Below are positions 21,769 through 34,688 of a DNA stretch of 64,000 bases, piece by piece. A program made the translations under genes and the position numbers. Every line of letters starts with the position of its first letter. Positions within the stretch are counted from its first letter, which is position 1. The DNA is from Buxus sempervirens (Eukaryota > Streptophyta > Magnoliopsida > Buxales > Buxaceae), in the NCBI GenBank assembly GCA_947561395.2, contig OX387183.1:12389402-12453401 (forward strand). The letters run 5' to 3'. The notes below the pieces were generated by a model. That model was not told the DNA's origin and ran no database searches. It was given only the letters and a program-made list of their open reading frames with translations.

Positions 21769-22272
21769 GGGTTTTGGCCTACACCTGCAGGTTCTCTTTG
21801 TCTCGTTTGTGGTTTTGTCCAAGGTAGGCAGGTGTCGTTGGATTATTTTGATGGTGTTAGAGGTCCGGATTCATGGTACGTTCCACACACTCCCTTCATC
21901 TGAAGCTCCTCTATGTTTGGGTTTGTAGGGGTTTCCGTTTACTACCCTTCTCTCTATTGATTGTCCAGCAAGGAAGATGGTTTTCGCTTCAATGGGACTT
22001 TCAACCCACCTTCAAGTGGACCCTTTATCAAGCATTCTCGTTGGTTTACCATCCGACCGAGACTGTGGCTTTGGCCTTTGGCCTGAATCTTATATATGTT
22101 GGAGCAAATGTTGTGGTAGTCGGTAGGGGTTATGAATCCCAATTTTTTAGCATTACTTTTGTAATGTTTTGTGCATTTGCTTTTCTTATGGCTATGGCCT
22201 TAAACGTTGTACTTCAGTTATATCTTAATGAAATTGCATAGGCTCGGCCATTATCCAGAAAAAAAAAATTTC
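21769..22272 (+). mobile_element. Short retroposon (5'-truncated LINE or SINE) with TSD and A tail
   Basis: About 500 bp ending in an A run (22258-22268), flanked by direct repeats TATGGAATTCGCTC (21755-21768) and TATGGAATTCACTC (22273-22286), which differ at one base. Target duplication of about 14 bp plus an A tail is the mark of target-primed reverse transcription. The body has no clear reverse transcriptase motif, so I cannot tell a truncated LINE from a SINE. Confidence 0.7.
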
Positions 22273-22499
22273 TATGGAATTCACTCTATCTATCCCCAAA
22301 GCCGAAGACCACTAGATATTAGTCTTAATGATAGAAGTTTGATCATCTAACATGGACTGCTTAAACACAGAAGATGATCTCGTAGCCCATCTACCAAGTA
22401 GTATCCCACGGAGAGTGCTCTAATTCATCTTTTAATTCTCACCCACCTATGAGTCTTCCATGCATCTTTCAATTCCTTTAATTGAAGTTCTTAGTTGCG

Positions 22500-22810
22500 T
22501 GTCCCACCGCATCTTCTGATGACACTTAACCACATTTGTAATTGTTCCAACAGCGTGGTCCCAAAACACAGCCTAATCGCGTGGTCTTGAGTCTTGACAG
22601 CATTGTAATTTTCATTTTCTTTTTTGAATTCTTTTGCAAATCATGCACAATGGCCTGCGATCACTAAGGTTGCCTTTTGCTTCTTTAGTTATTTTACATC
22701 AGATTATTAAGCTTTCGCAGCTCAAATCACTCAGCAATATCTCTGGTGTCTTGGTTGTTTGGAGTCTGGTTACGTTCTTTGAGATTCTATGGATGAGGTC
22801 TCTTTCTGGG
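22500..22810 (+). pseudogene. Possible relic of a CNL promoter/5' region
   Basis: CACAATGG...TCACTAAGGTTGCC, then AGCTTTCGCAGCTCAAATCACTCAGCAATATCTCT and GGTTACGTTCTTTG, line up with the sequence just upstream of the psi-CNL start (9746-9910: CACAATGC...TCACTGAGGTTGCC, AAGCTCTCAAGTCTCAACTCGC...AATATCTCTC, GATTACGTTTTC). No CC coding sequence follows. Divergence is high and the call is tentative. Confidence 0.4.
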
Positions 22811-25134
22811 TGCACTATTTCTGGTGGCTTTCGACGAAGACTATTGTGGTTCTTCTCCTTTTTCTTCTTCAGGAACTAAGGACGAGACCACAAGTTTGCT
22901 TTACTTCGCAGTGCTTAGCGTTTGGTTGCTCACTTAAACGATTCATCACCAGCTAGCTTTGGCACCATTTTCAAATGTAGGTTTCTTTCCAATATCCTTA
23001 TTTTCCATCCTTCTCATTTTCCTTACATTAGTTCTACTTGATGATTATGGTTTTGACATTTGCTGCAACTTTATTAGCTAGCCTTCTCAAATTAATTTCA
23101 TGAATTTAGAGAAACCCCAAATCTCTTATAAGTCCTTTGGATCAATACCCAGTATTATATTTAATTTCTATGGATAGTCAAGCACTTATTGCTTCATCTG
23201 AAACTAATCAATTACATTTAATATTTTAAAACCCTTAATTTGGGTTCTTCTTCTTCTTCTTTTCATTTCAAAGCTAATACTGATGTTTTGTAGATAAATG
23301 TTTTGATTATTTTGGTCACTTAATTTTGATTCCTGACCTTTTCTTTCCTAATTTAATTCAAGACAACTTATGTGTGTTTAATTTCAAACAGAAGATGTAC
23401 AAAACAAGGTTTAGGGATGATATATGAAGCTACAGAAATCCAAATGGCGAATTCCAGAGAAGGAAAACAGGGCATTGCAAGATGTATGGCCTCGCTCTTT
23501 GAAAAAAATACATATAGTTGAACCATCTAAGTCAATGCGGCATGCTGCTCAGAGCCTTGCGCTGGGTAATTATTCTGATCATGTGAACAATATATAATTT
23601 TTTTCAAATTTTTTTTTAAACTATCCGTGACAACTGAATTTGTCCTTGGAATTACCCTCACTCCCTATTCACAAAACCTATATGACTAGCAAAGTTAGGC
23701 ATGCTTAAAAGAGAATAAAACGGAAACAAAGATAGGAACAAAAAAACAAAAGAGGAAAGCAATAGAGTTGGCAGATTAATTCTATAACACATGCAGTCAA
23801 CAAATTATCATACATGAATGCTGCCCTTTTCCCGCCTCACCCCTTGCTCTATCCTGTGCTTCTAGGATATTTTATTCTACTATTGTTTACATTCTTGTAA
23901 GGTTCTTAATTGACTGCTTGGATTGCTAAAATATTTGGGTGAAATGTTTCAGTTCTCTACAATTCTTCTAAATAAGTTATAGAGCATTTTTATTTTTTAC
24001 CCCTATTACAATAATTTTACTATCACTAATCTACACTATGTACATTAACAGGTCACGTAATTAGATATTTTGGTCTGAGCATTCACATGTCTCACCTGCT
24101 TCTCCTTCCCTAAAATTTGCTATATGGATTTCTTGAGCTTCATCCAGAATCCCAGAACCCTGTTTTGTGCAAAAATTTTTTGAAATTTATACAGGCAGAA
24201 GTTGCATTGAACTTTAGGAAATTATGAAAAAAAAAAGTCAATAATGGTAGATTTGATTTACAAATCCTTCCAGTAAATTTTTTTTTTCTTTTTGTTAGAT
24301 TTACTTAGACCCAAAAATTTTTATTTTATTTTTTATATCAGAAATATCTATTTAGCAAATGAATCAATGTTAGATTGCATGTTTTTAAAGTGCACTTGAC
24401 TATAGAACAGAAATATTGGCTTTAAAAAGAAAAATGAAGGGGAAGAGGAATCCAAATTAAATCTTTTAAAATATTAAATGTGATTAATTAGTTTCAATTA
24501 AAGCAATAAAAGTCTCACTATTAGTAGAAAATATAATATTGCATGTGTATTGATTCAAAGACTTACAAGAGATGTGGGCTTTCTGAATTCATGAAATTAA
24601 TTTGAGAAGTACAGCTAATAAAGTTGCGGAGAGAGTGAAGACTCCCATGTAAGGAAAGGAGAAGGTTGGGAAATGAGGATGAGGGGAAGCTTACCTTTGA
24701 AATCTTGTCAAAGCTGCTGAGGAAGTGAGGCAAGAAAGAGGGGCATAGCACTTGTTTTACGGTTTAGGCTTCAACTGATTAATGGAAAGGGGTAAGAATT
24801 AAGAAAGAGAGGGTAAGGCACTTGTTCTCGGGTTTTGTTGAATGGGAAAGGCTGAGTAAATTTTTAAAAGCCTTTTCGATTCTCCCGACACCTTGGTATG
24901 CAAAGCAGGAACAATAACCCTTGGCTATTCACTTACTGAACCTTCCTTGTCGCATTCGTGTTGCCGGCCCCTCTGTTGTCCTTATCCTAATCCAACCCAA
25001 CCCCACTTTGCCCTTTCCCTCGTCAAAGAGATAAGGAGTAGGAAACACACGACATGAGATTATACCACGCAGAGTTTTGGAACTTCGCCGGCTTTTTGCT
25101 ACTGTATTGTGGTTTACTGTGAGCCAAGTGATGT
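22811..25134. other. Non-coding stretch, nothing recognised
   Basis: AT-rich, with homopolymer runs and no open frame resembling a protein family. It may include the outer parts of the Helitron to the right, but no Helitron ends (TC at the 5' side, hairpin plus CTRR at the 3' side) were identified. Confidence 0.5.
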
Positions 25135-26133
25135 TAGGAAATTATGGCACGATCATTTTGAAGCAATGTCAGAAGATTTTAAACACCCACCTGAACAAGA
25201 AGTTGAATCTTAGATATCAAGAACTTCAAAAAGAGTCAATGTGTTCTTAGACAGTTTGGGCCGAAGTATTGCAGACTATGACTTGCCATCTGTAGTTATA
25301 GATGAATGCAGCGGCGATATTGCTTATGGATGGGAAATCCTAGATGAAATGAGTATAATAGTTCCTCCTGAAGATTATTGTGCATCAACAAATCTGAATA
25401 TGGAGCAAAAGATAGCATATATAAATATATTGAATCGAATTGATGCAAAACAAGGTGGCATTTTTTTCATTGATGGTCCTTGTGGTACTGGAAAAACTTA
25501 TCTCTATCGTGCATTACTTGCTACTATCAGATCTGAAAATTCAATTGCAATTGCAATAGCAACGTCAGGAGTAGCCGTTGCAATCATGCCAGGGGGAAGA
25601 ACATCACACTCAAGGTTCAAAATACCTATAAATATCAAGGAGTCAAGTTTATGTAATATCTCTAAACATAGAAAAATTGCACAATTGTTACGTGAAGCAA
25701 AAATCATTATATGGGATCAAGCATCAATGGTGAAACGAATGGCGATAGAAGCTCTTGACAGAAGCTTGAGGGATATTTTAAGTACTGAAGAATTATTTGG
25801 AGGGAAGGTTAGTATATTTGGAGGAGATTTTCATCAGGTTCTTCTAGTAGTTCCTCTTGCTACCAGAGTTGAAACTATAAATACAAGTTTGGTGAAGTCA
25901 TATGTTTGGCCAAAATGGAAAAATTGAAGCTAACACGTAACAAGAGAGCAAGGTCTAACTCTTCGTTTAGTGTATTCTTATTACGTGTTGGGAGCGGTGA
26001 AGAACCAACAATCTATGATGATATGATACAAGTCCCAGACGAAAACCAACAGTGTTTATTGTTAGACATCATAAATGAAAAGAAAATTCCTAATAGAAGA
26101 AAGCATATGGAAATTAAGACATATATTCTATGA
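25135..26133 (+). pseudogene. Helitron PIF1-like helicase fragment
   Basis: The main frame (25241-25927) encodes part of the helicase domain of a plant Helitron Rep/Hel protein: NLNMEQKIAYINILNRID, Walker A GPCGTGKTYLY (about residues 79-89), Walker B IIWDQASM (about 156-163) and GGDFHQVLLVVP. The usual acidic residue after the Walker B Asp (DEAP/DEAS) is Gln here, which should impair ATP hydrolysis. Homology begins upstream at LWHDHFEAMSEDF (25140), interrupted by TAG at 25210-25212. It continues in another frame from 25906 (KMEKLKLTRNKRAR, VPDE) after a frameshift. The Rep nuclease and C-terminal helicase motifs are missing. Confidence 0.88.
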
Positions 26134-27798
26134 ATAAAATTTATGCTAACTCATTTCATAAAAAATATATTGAAAATTTGTATCCTAATTTTCCTAATCC
26201 TTTTCATCTTTTTCTTGGGAGGCTCTTCAAAGATGTTGCCATGCTTTATGAAAACTGCATCTTCCGAACAATTCTCTTGCTGTATTGCATATGCAGCTAC
26301 TCTTTTTTCTTGCATGATCATTGTTGCTCTTTTTGTTCAACTTGATGAGGAAACAGTATATATTTCATTTGCATGCCAACAATTTATCATGGTATTTGCT
26401 GTTCCGTCCTTTCTGTAGTATTAGAAAATTAATAACAAGTATTCAGTAAGCTGAATAAAAACAAATTTTGTTGATTATTTATATGTAATCAAAATAGATG
26501 AATGCTTCTTCTTTTGATTTAATAAAATTTAATACTGAGTATCCTATTAGTTCTTCAGCTTCATCAGACAATGTGACAAATGCTTTTCGAGTTGAATCTG
26601 TAACTTTTAGCCTCAGCATATACCTGTTATTAAGTTAATAAAAGTTAGAATATTAGGTGAGAATAATTTTCATGTAATATTTTATCGAATGATCAATAAT
26701 ATTTTCGTGTTCAAAATATGACTAAATGCAAAATAATGAATAATATCTGAAACTCTGATAATGGATTTTCTATCATCGATTTGATATCTACTTCTTCTGC
26801 TTCTTTGAATTTTGTTGATATTTCCAATGATGAAACATTTTCAACAAAACTCATTTCAAACTTTGACCTATTTGTGAATTTGAATTAATTTAGTATTTGT
26901 AATACTATTGAAACAGAATGCAATTTTATAGAAGTTTTTAAGACATACCAATTCTTGTCTTGATCTGATTTTTGAATGCTTGAACATCTAATCCTTAATT
27001 TTTAAGCTAATAGATCTATTGCTCTTTCACTTCAAGAGTCTGCAATCTTTCCAGATGTCATGAATTTTGTATCTTGCTCTTTCACTTCAAGAGTCTTCAA
27101 GAATCTTTCCAGATGTCTGCATTCAGGAAGACATGAGGGGAAAAAGAAGAAAATCGGTTTGTCTCTTGCTTGGTTTCGTTTTATATCATCTAGGATCCCC
27201 ACGGTATATTTTGGTGCTATTTTATTTATTTGTTTATTTATTAGGTCAGAGTACCAGTAGAGTCCAAATGACTGAAGATGAAGTGATTTTGCACTTCTTT
27301 CAATTTGATGGTAAATCCTTTTCCCATTAATGTCTCTATGTCAGTAATGTTAATCATCATTGATGATTTTAATCTCTGATTCATGTTAATTGTGCTTAAG
27401 GAGTTCATGCACAAAGGCGTGGTCTACTGGCTTGTAGATTGTCGAGAGCTTATTAAAGATCCATACTTGTACACATGAAATATTGGACCCGATGACAAAT
27501 TCTTGTGGGTCTCAGAATTTCAGTGAAGTATTTCGTGTTTGAAATGATATAATTGAATAGAAGTGCTTGTCTTGACATTGTTGCCTTTTTGGTTGGGAAA
27601 TTCTCTTGATTTCTAATATAGCTTATTGCCTAACCTAGCTGTCTTCTTATCGGAATTGCAACTTGTGTCTTGATTTGGCCTGTTTTAAAACCTGAGGTGA
27701 TTCAAATGTTAATAATTTAGTCAAGCATTTACAGAATGGTAACGTGATGAAGATTCTCTAGATGAGGCATCAGTAGGTGTTCTTTTGGCAGTGATTAC
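26134..27798. other. Non-coding stretch with a small direct duplication
   Basis: AT-rich with no recognisable gene. A segment TTGCTCTTTCACTTCAAGAGTC...CTTTCCAGATGTC occurs twice in tandem, at about 27018 and 27073. Overlapping hydrophobic open frames at 26130-26418 and 27060-27330 look fortuitous. Confidence 0.5.
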
Positions 27799-28007
27799 TG
27801 TTGGCGTGAGCTATCTCCACCAAGATTGAAGGAGGAGATCTCTCTCTTATTTTTAGAAGTATTATTTTTAGAAGTAATGTGTATAACCATAATTAGATTT
27901 CTGATCTGTAACCATAATTAGGTTTCTGTAGTTCTTTAAATAGATGATCAAAAGATGTAAAGATGGAGGAAGAAAGGAAGTTAATACAGAGGGTTATAAT
28001 TCTGTCA
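27799..28007 (+). repeat. 5' LTR, 209 bp
   Basis: Starts TGTTGGCG and ends TTCTGTCA; identical to the 3' LTR. It likely carries the element's promoter, with TTTAAATAG near 27937 as a possible TATA-like box. Confidence 0.96.
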
Positions 28008-28019
28008 TGGTATCAAAGC
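28008..28019 (+). other. Primer binding site (Met tRNA type)
   Basis: TGGTATCAAAGC directly after the 5' LTR, one base different from the usual TGGTATCAGAGC complement of initiator Met tRNA. Confidence 0.85.
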
Positions 28020-28065
28020 TACGACCTTTGTGTCAAGATCTTAGTTAACCTGCATCTCGTCTTCC

Positions 28066-31000
28066 ATGGAAGAGACCGATTCACACACGGATGAATCTCT
28101 ACCTTCTTCCATCGTAGCCGAGTTAACCACAAAGATGACTGAAGTTCTCAGCAAGGCTTCAGCCCCAACCCAAACCTCCGACACTGCTACTGCTCCGATC
28201 GGCATCAAGTTGGATGGCACCAACTATGCTCTTTGGTCCCAGGTGGTCGAGATGTATATCTCGGGCAAAGACAAACTGGGATATATAAATGGCGATTTAC
28301 TACAACCCTCTCAAACGGATCCTAGCTTTCGACGATGGCGCACCGATAACGCTATTGTTAAAGGTTGGTTGATTAACTCTATGGATCCCTCTCTTATCGG
28401 AAACTTTATTCGTTTCTCAACAGCCAAGCTGGTGTGGGATGCAATCGCTACTACCTACTTTGATGGGAGCGACACCTCTCAGGTGTATGATCTCCGGCGA
28501 CGTGTGACCCATCTTAAACAGAATAACGGGTCACTTGAGAAATTTTATAACGACCTTCAAGGCCTCTGGCGTGAAATTGATTTTCGTCGTCCAAACCCAA
28601 TGGAATGTCCAACTGATGTTCAACGTTACAATACCCTTGTTCAAGAAGATCGGGTGTACGCCTTTTTAGACGGTATTGATGACCGTTTAGATCATATCAG
28701 AAGTGACGTTCTGCAGTTAAAACCATTCCCTACCGTGGAGCAGGCTTATGCACATGTTCGGAGGGAGGCTCTTCGTCAAGCAGTGATGATGACGAGCAGT
28801 CCCGGTGATATACTAGGGGCAGGCCTATCCTCCAAAGGTATTAAACATGGCGTTAATTCTCAATCATCCTCAGGATCTCTTTCTTTGCATCACGGCAGAT
28901 CCGGGTTCAAAAATCGTTCCACTCATGATGGCACTAAATGCTCTCACTGTGGGGGTGCAAAACATACTCGTGAGACATGCTTCAAACTTCATGGGTATCC
29001 CGAGTGGTGGAATGAACTTCAAAATCGGAAGCACCGTGATGGGGTTGGAAATGATGCAAATATTGGCAAGGTGGCAGTAGCGGCAGCGGAACCCCATCTT
29101 TCCCTCATTCCAGCCGAGAGTTCTACATCTAATCCAGGTAACGCTCTCCTTGGGTCTATTCGAGAGATTGATTGCAATGCTTGGATACTTGATTCCGGAG
29201 CAACGGATCATATGACATTCGATGCGAGTGATTTTTCTCATCGTTCCTACCCTCGGCGAACTAGCATTGCCAATGCTAATGGAGGCATCTCTTCGGTAAC
29301 TGGGGCTGGAACTGTAATGTTGTCTCCAGCCCTACCATTATCTCATACGTTACTAGTGCCTTCACTTTCTCACAAGTTATTATCTGTAAGTCAAGTCACT
29401 AAAGATCTGAACTGCATTGTGCTCATTTACCCTACATTTTGTCTTATTCAGGATATTCTCACCAAGGAGATCATTGGGCGTGGTACTAAGAGAGGGGGGC
29501 TCTATTATATGGAAGATTTCAGTATCGGTCGAGCACACCATATGCACCGTCCTAGCGGCCGTAAAGTGGAACAGGTTATGCTTTGGCACTGCCGGTTAGG
29601 CCATCCGTCGTTTGGATATATGAAACATGTCTTTCCTGATTTATTTTTGGATTTATCAATATCAGAGTTTAAATGTGAAACTTGCATTTTAGCTAAAAGT
29701 CATCGGGTCCCGTATCCGTTGAGTATGAATAAGAGCCATGTTCCGTTTGCTCTAATTCATTCTGATGTGTGGGGTCCTTCCCCAAAACCTACTTTATTTG
29801 GTTTCCGCTGGTTTGTGATATTTGTGGATGACTGTACTCGGATGACTTGGACGTATATGTTGAAGCAGAAAAATGAGGTCTGTCATATATTTCAATTATT
29901 TCATAAAATGATTCAGACACAGTTCTCTGCCAAACTTCAAATTCTTCGATCCGATAATGGTGGAGAATATATGAATCAACCTCTCTGGGATTACTTCCAA
30001 AATCATGGACTAATTCATGAGACCTCATGCCCCCAGACTCCGCAGCAAAATGGTGTTGCAGAGCGCAAGAATCGCCACATACTCGAGACTGCTCGGGCCC
30101 TGTTACTTGGTGCTCATGTACCTAGCTACCATTGGGCGGATGCTGTCACTACTGCGGTTCATCTCATCAACCGTATGCCGTCAAAGGTTCTTGGGTTCAA
30201 GACTCCGCTACAGGCCTTGTCTACGTATGTGTCATTACCCACCATACTGATGCTCCCGCCTCGCATTTTTGGGTGTGTTGCGTTTGTCCATCTCCACAAG
30301 AACCAACGCACAAAATTGGATCCTTGTGCTGTTCGGTGTCTGTTTTTGGGATACGGAATACATCAGAAAGGGTACCGGTGCTACAACCCCACTACTCGGC
30401 ACACCTATGTGACTATGGATGTCACGTTTCTCGAATCCGATAATTTCTACTCTCATGCCGAATCCAATTCTCCTCTTCAGGGGGAGACACAAATAGAAGA
30501 GATGAATTGGTTGACATTTGATTGGTTCAAGGACACTGAGACAACACCTGATGATCTCAAGGACACCGAGATCTTATCTAGCATGCCTCAGTCAAACAGT
30601 GAAGGACCAAGTCCAAGACCGATATCTCCAGAAGACGAAGCAGCGATATCCCCCCACTCTTCGGTACCTAACGACCCATCTCCAGAGAATATCGCTGAGG
30701 TAAGCTCTCCTATCACACCTCAAGTTTCTAACAGTATGGATACTCCTGTGGGTTATGAGTTACCTTTCAGATACAATCGAGGCAAACCACCAGTCAAGTA
30801 TTCTCCGGAGGTGGAAAATAAAAAATCGAAATATCCAATTGCCAACTATGTAGCCACAAAAGATCTATCTGAACCCCTTAAGAACTTCAGGAATGAAGTC
30901 TCATCACATCATGTTCCCACAAGTGTGGAAGATGCTCTGGAGGATCCTAGGTGGATCCAAGCTATGAAAGAAGAAATGGAGGCCTTGCTGAAAAATGAAA

Positions 31001-32439
31001 CGTGGACTCTCGTTCCCTTACCAGAAGGGAAGAAACTAGTGGGGTGTAAGTGGGTATTTTCCATCAAGTACAAAGCTGATGGAACAGTGGAAAGGTACAA
31101 AGCTCAACTGGTGGCGAAGGGATATACGCAAACCTATGGCATAGATTATCAAGAGACGTTCTCACCTGTGGCCAAGTTGAATACCATCAGGGTTCTACTA
31201 TCTCTTGCAGCAAATCTTGATTGGCCATTGAACCAGTTTGATGTAAAAAACGCATTTCTTCATGGAGATCTTGAAGAAGAAATCTACATGGATGTTCCTC
31301 CGGGTTATATGGCGAACTCTAAAGCTAAGGTTGTTTGTAAGCTACAACGAACTTTGTATGGCTTAAAACAATCTCCGAGAGCATGGTTTGGACGGTTGAC
31401 TTTGGCAATGAGAAAATATGGGTTTCAACAAAGCAACTCCGACCATACTCTATTCTTGAAACATCACCAAGGTAAAATAACTGCTTTGATAGTCTATGTA
31501 GATGATATGATCATTACAGGAAATAACCCAGATGAGATGGCAAGACTTCAAGAACAATTAGCCACAGAATTTGAGATGAAAAATTTATGAGGACTCAAAT
31601 ATTTCTTGGGAATTGAAGTTGCTAGATCTAAAGCTGGCATTTTTCTTTCCCAACGAAAATACATCCTAGATTTACTATCAGAAGTTGGATTATTGGATTG
31701 TAAGCCTGCAGATACACCAATAATCCAAAACCACAAGCTTGGAGACTACCCAGACCAGGTGCCAACAGATAAAGAAAGGTATCAGAGATTAGTGGGAAAG
31801 CTTATTTATCTCTCTCATACACGACCTGACATCGCTTATGCGGTAAGTGTGGTAAGCCAATTCATGCACTGTCCTAGTGAAGATCATATGAACGCCGTGA
31901 TTCGTATTCTCCGATACCTAAAGTCCTCCCCAGGAAAAGGACTTATGTTTACAAGGAACAACCATCTACGGGTAGAAGGTTACACAGATGCTGACTGGGC
32001 AGGAAATATCTCTGATAGGAAATCCACGTCAGGGTATTTCACGTTTGTTGGAGGAAACCTGGTTACATGGAGAAGTAAGAAGCAAAAAGTAGTGGCCTTA
32101 TCAAGTGCTGAAGCTGAGTTTCGTGGGATGGCTAAGGGACTGTGTGAACTCCTCTGGCTTCGAAGACTGTTAACTGAAATTGGCTGTGCCCCGGAAGCTG
32201 AGATGAACCTATGGTGTGATAACAAGGCGGCAATTGACATCGCCCATAATCCGGTTCAACATGATCGGACCAAACACGTGGAAGTAGATCGACACTTCAT
32301 CAAACAAAATCTTGAAGCCAAGATAATCCGATTCCCATTTGTTAAATCCGAAGATCAGCTAGCAGACATTCTTACAAAAGCCGTATGTGGTAGGAGTTTC
32401 TACAACTCACTTGGCAAGTTGGGTATCCGAGATCTATAG
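28066..32439 (+). pseudogene. Copia gag-pol polyprotein, one nonsense codon
   Basis: A single frame of 1,457 codons interrupted only by TGA at 31588-31590 (codon 1175), just after the RT active site. Order: gag (UBN2-type, IKLDGTNYALWSQ near residue 47), zinc knuckle CSHCGGAKHTRETC (292-305), protease WILDSGATDHM (373-383), and integrase with HCRLGHPSF, RSDNGGEY and ERKNR. Then come reverse transcriptase (WVFSIKYKADGTVERYKA, FDVKNAFLHGDL, YVDDMIITG at 1143-1151) and, after the stop, LKYFLGIEVARS and RNase H (YTDADWAGNISDRKS, LSSAEAEFRG, WCDNKAAIDIAHNPVQHDRTKHVEVD). All catalytic motifs are intact. GGA-to-TGA at a conserved Gly is the likely change. It may still be mobilised in trans. Confidence 0.95.
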
Positions 32440-32458
32440 ATACCAACTTGAGGGGGAG

Positions 32459-32667
32459 TGTTGGCGTGAGCTATCTCCACCAAGATTGAAGGAGGAGATC
32501 TCTCTCTTATTTTTAGAAGTATTATTTTTAGAAGTAATGTGTATAACCATAATTAGATTTCTGATCTGTAACCATAATTAGGTTTCTGTAGTTCTTTAAA
32601 TAGATGATCAAAAGATGTAAAGATGGAGGAAGAAAGGAAGTTAATACAGAGGGTTATAATTCTGTCA
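32459..32667 (+). repeat. 3' LTR, 209 bp
   Basis: Identical to the 5' LTR. It is preceded by the polypurine tract ACTTGAGGGGGAG (32446-32458) and followed by the target duplication ATTAC. Confidence 0.96.
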
Positions 32668-34688
32668 ATTACATGTTCAAAATTTAAATATTATTAAATT
32701 CATTAAATAAATAATGACATATATGATTATTGAAATAACAGTTTGAGAGTGCAAGTAAAGCATATGGAAGAATATAACATCAATGCAAATACTTAGTGTG
32801 TATTTCATTTTCGATTAGCAGTGTTATTGCCAAGCAGATGGAACGGCATAATAAATTTGGCTTTTAACTGAAGAAAATAATTAGATAGAAAAAGAAGAAA
32901 CAGAGTAGCTGTTTGGGAGAGAGTGTTTTGTGGGTGTGGAGGGGGCGGGCGGTGGGTGGGTGGGTGGGGAGATGTGTATGGGAACAGCTGGAAATTTTTT
33001 AAAGTTTCTGATTTCATTTTTTTTTTTTACTTTTATCTACACATCCGGTCCCACTAAAAGTAAATAAACTAAATCCCTTGAAGGTTTGCCTTCTTATTGG
33101 GTCATTTTCCTTTTCTCCATTCTTGGCTGTGGAGTGGTGAGAGAAAGGGAGATACTGCTCGCCTTATTCATAAGTCCTTTTTCTCTTTTCTGTTTCTTGA
33201 TCTCTTAATGCAATTGTGGACATCAGCTCATGTTTTGTGGCCGTAAACTCTTGAGGTCTGATTATAGTGTAAGACTAAATCCCATACCAGAGACATCCCT
33301 AGAACCTAAATGTCATAAAGAAGGAGCTCAGATTGGAGAAAATCATGATAGCTATTCTTGGTTTTACAAAGTCTAATTGACCTGGAGGAAAACAGCCTGA
33401 GATCTTGATGAACAAATACTGCATTGTCTATAGAAGCTCATGAATTAAGTGAAAGAATATAGGATTGTTTGGAGAACTGTATTTAGCAAAATTAGAGGCC
33501 ATCATAGATGGTTTAGACAGCATCATGGTAGCTTTACTTTGTTTTAACAGGTCCATGATTGCTTTTGTAACCAAAGATCCTGTTCATGGGACGGAGCTTC
33601 CAAGCTTGGCAGTAAAAAAGTTGTAGGCGAAGAAGGTATTTATATGCTTTGACGGTTAAAGTTACTTCCCAGCTTTGACCTTTCGCAATTCCAACTTTTT
33701 GTGTACATCTAGCCACAACTAATTTTACTTTTCAAATTAAGCATCTCATTTGAAAACCATCTTATATAACACAGACGTAAGGTCTAGGGTACCGAAGAGT
33801 AGATATATCATTTTAAAGTTATTCTTTTCCTTTGTAATAAAATATTGCAATTGCAATTATTTATTGGAATCGTATTTTGTAGTTCTTTTTCTTTGCATAA
33901 CACAAAATGGACTTCGAGAAATAACTTCAAATATGGTACAGCACAGAAGATAAGTTTTAATTTAAGCATCAATATTAGTATGTTTTTGTTACTGATGTAA
34001 TGTGAGCACATGTATTGGAACCAGATGCTTTGATGCTTATCAGACCCAATAGTTCATAATGTTTCTACAGTTATTTTAATAGTGAATTTAAATTGATTAT
34101 ATGATTCATGGGCAAGTATAGCATAACATGGAGATGATCGGTATTGAAATATGGACTTATCAAGCATGTACAATTGAACTGAAGAAATGGTTTTGACATT
34201 CTGAAATTGTAAAATCATTTAACACTGCCAGCCAACCAAGTTAAGTCTAGAAAAGGACATCATGGAGTAATTGTTATCCATGTATCGAGCTTGTAATATA
34301 CGTTCATGCCTTATGTACTGTATAGATGTAGATTTTCGCTTGATGTCCATATTTGCTTTTGTAATATACATGTTAGAAACAAATTTGACCTTTTCCTTCT
34401 TAGGATGAATGAGTCATAAACTTCCAGAGATTGAAAAGTCATTAAAGGTAAAAGTATAACTTTGAAAACTAGGTTAACAAAAATTTATATTTGTATCGTG
34501 GGAGGAAAGAGACAAAAGCATGTTAGAAGTGGTCTAAAATTAATGACGTAACATAATTCCTTATGTACTATAGAACGTGTACACACAGAGACAAAAAGCC
34601 TCTGTCTATATTGATTGTAATCTTAGTGGTTTTTTTTTTTTTTTTTGGGTAGGAATTGTAATCTGAGTGTTGCTCCTACCTTTTTAAG
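32668..34688. other. Non-coding stretch, nothing recognised
   Basis: Mostly AT-rich. A G-rich patch (about 32936-32972, GGGTGGGTGGGTGGGG) could form a G-quadruplex on the plus strand. No gene is visible. Confidence 0.5.

Larger units (their letters stand above)
27799..32667 (+). mobile_element. Complete young Ty1/copia retrotransposon
   Basis: 4,869 bp. The two 209-bp LTRs (27799-28007 and 32459-32667) are identical base for base. The target duplication ATTAC is perfect (27794-27798 and 32668-32672). A primer site follows the 5' LTR, one long gag-pol frame follows that, and a polypurine tract precedes the 3' LTR. The only defect seen is one TGA inside reverse transcriptase. Identical LTRs mean a very recent insertion. 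It sits between psi-CNL and CNL, in plus orientation, and is not inside a gene I can recognise. Confidence 0.97.

Noticed and set aside
21873..22241. 122-codon hydrophobic frame in the retroposon
   Set aside because: No reverse transcriptase or known motif; lies in the 3' part of a retroposed sequence.
28847..30703. Frames overlapping the copia gag-pol
   Set aside because: Out-of-frame shadows of the polyprotein.
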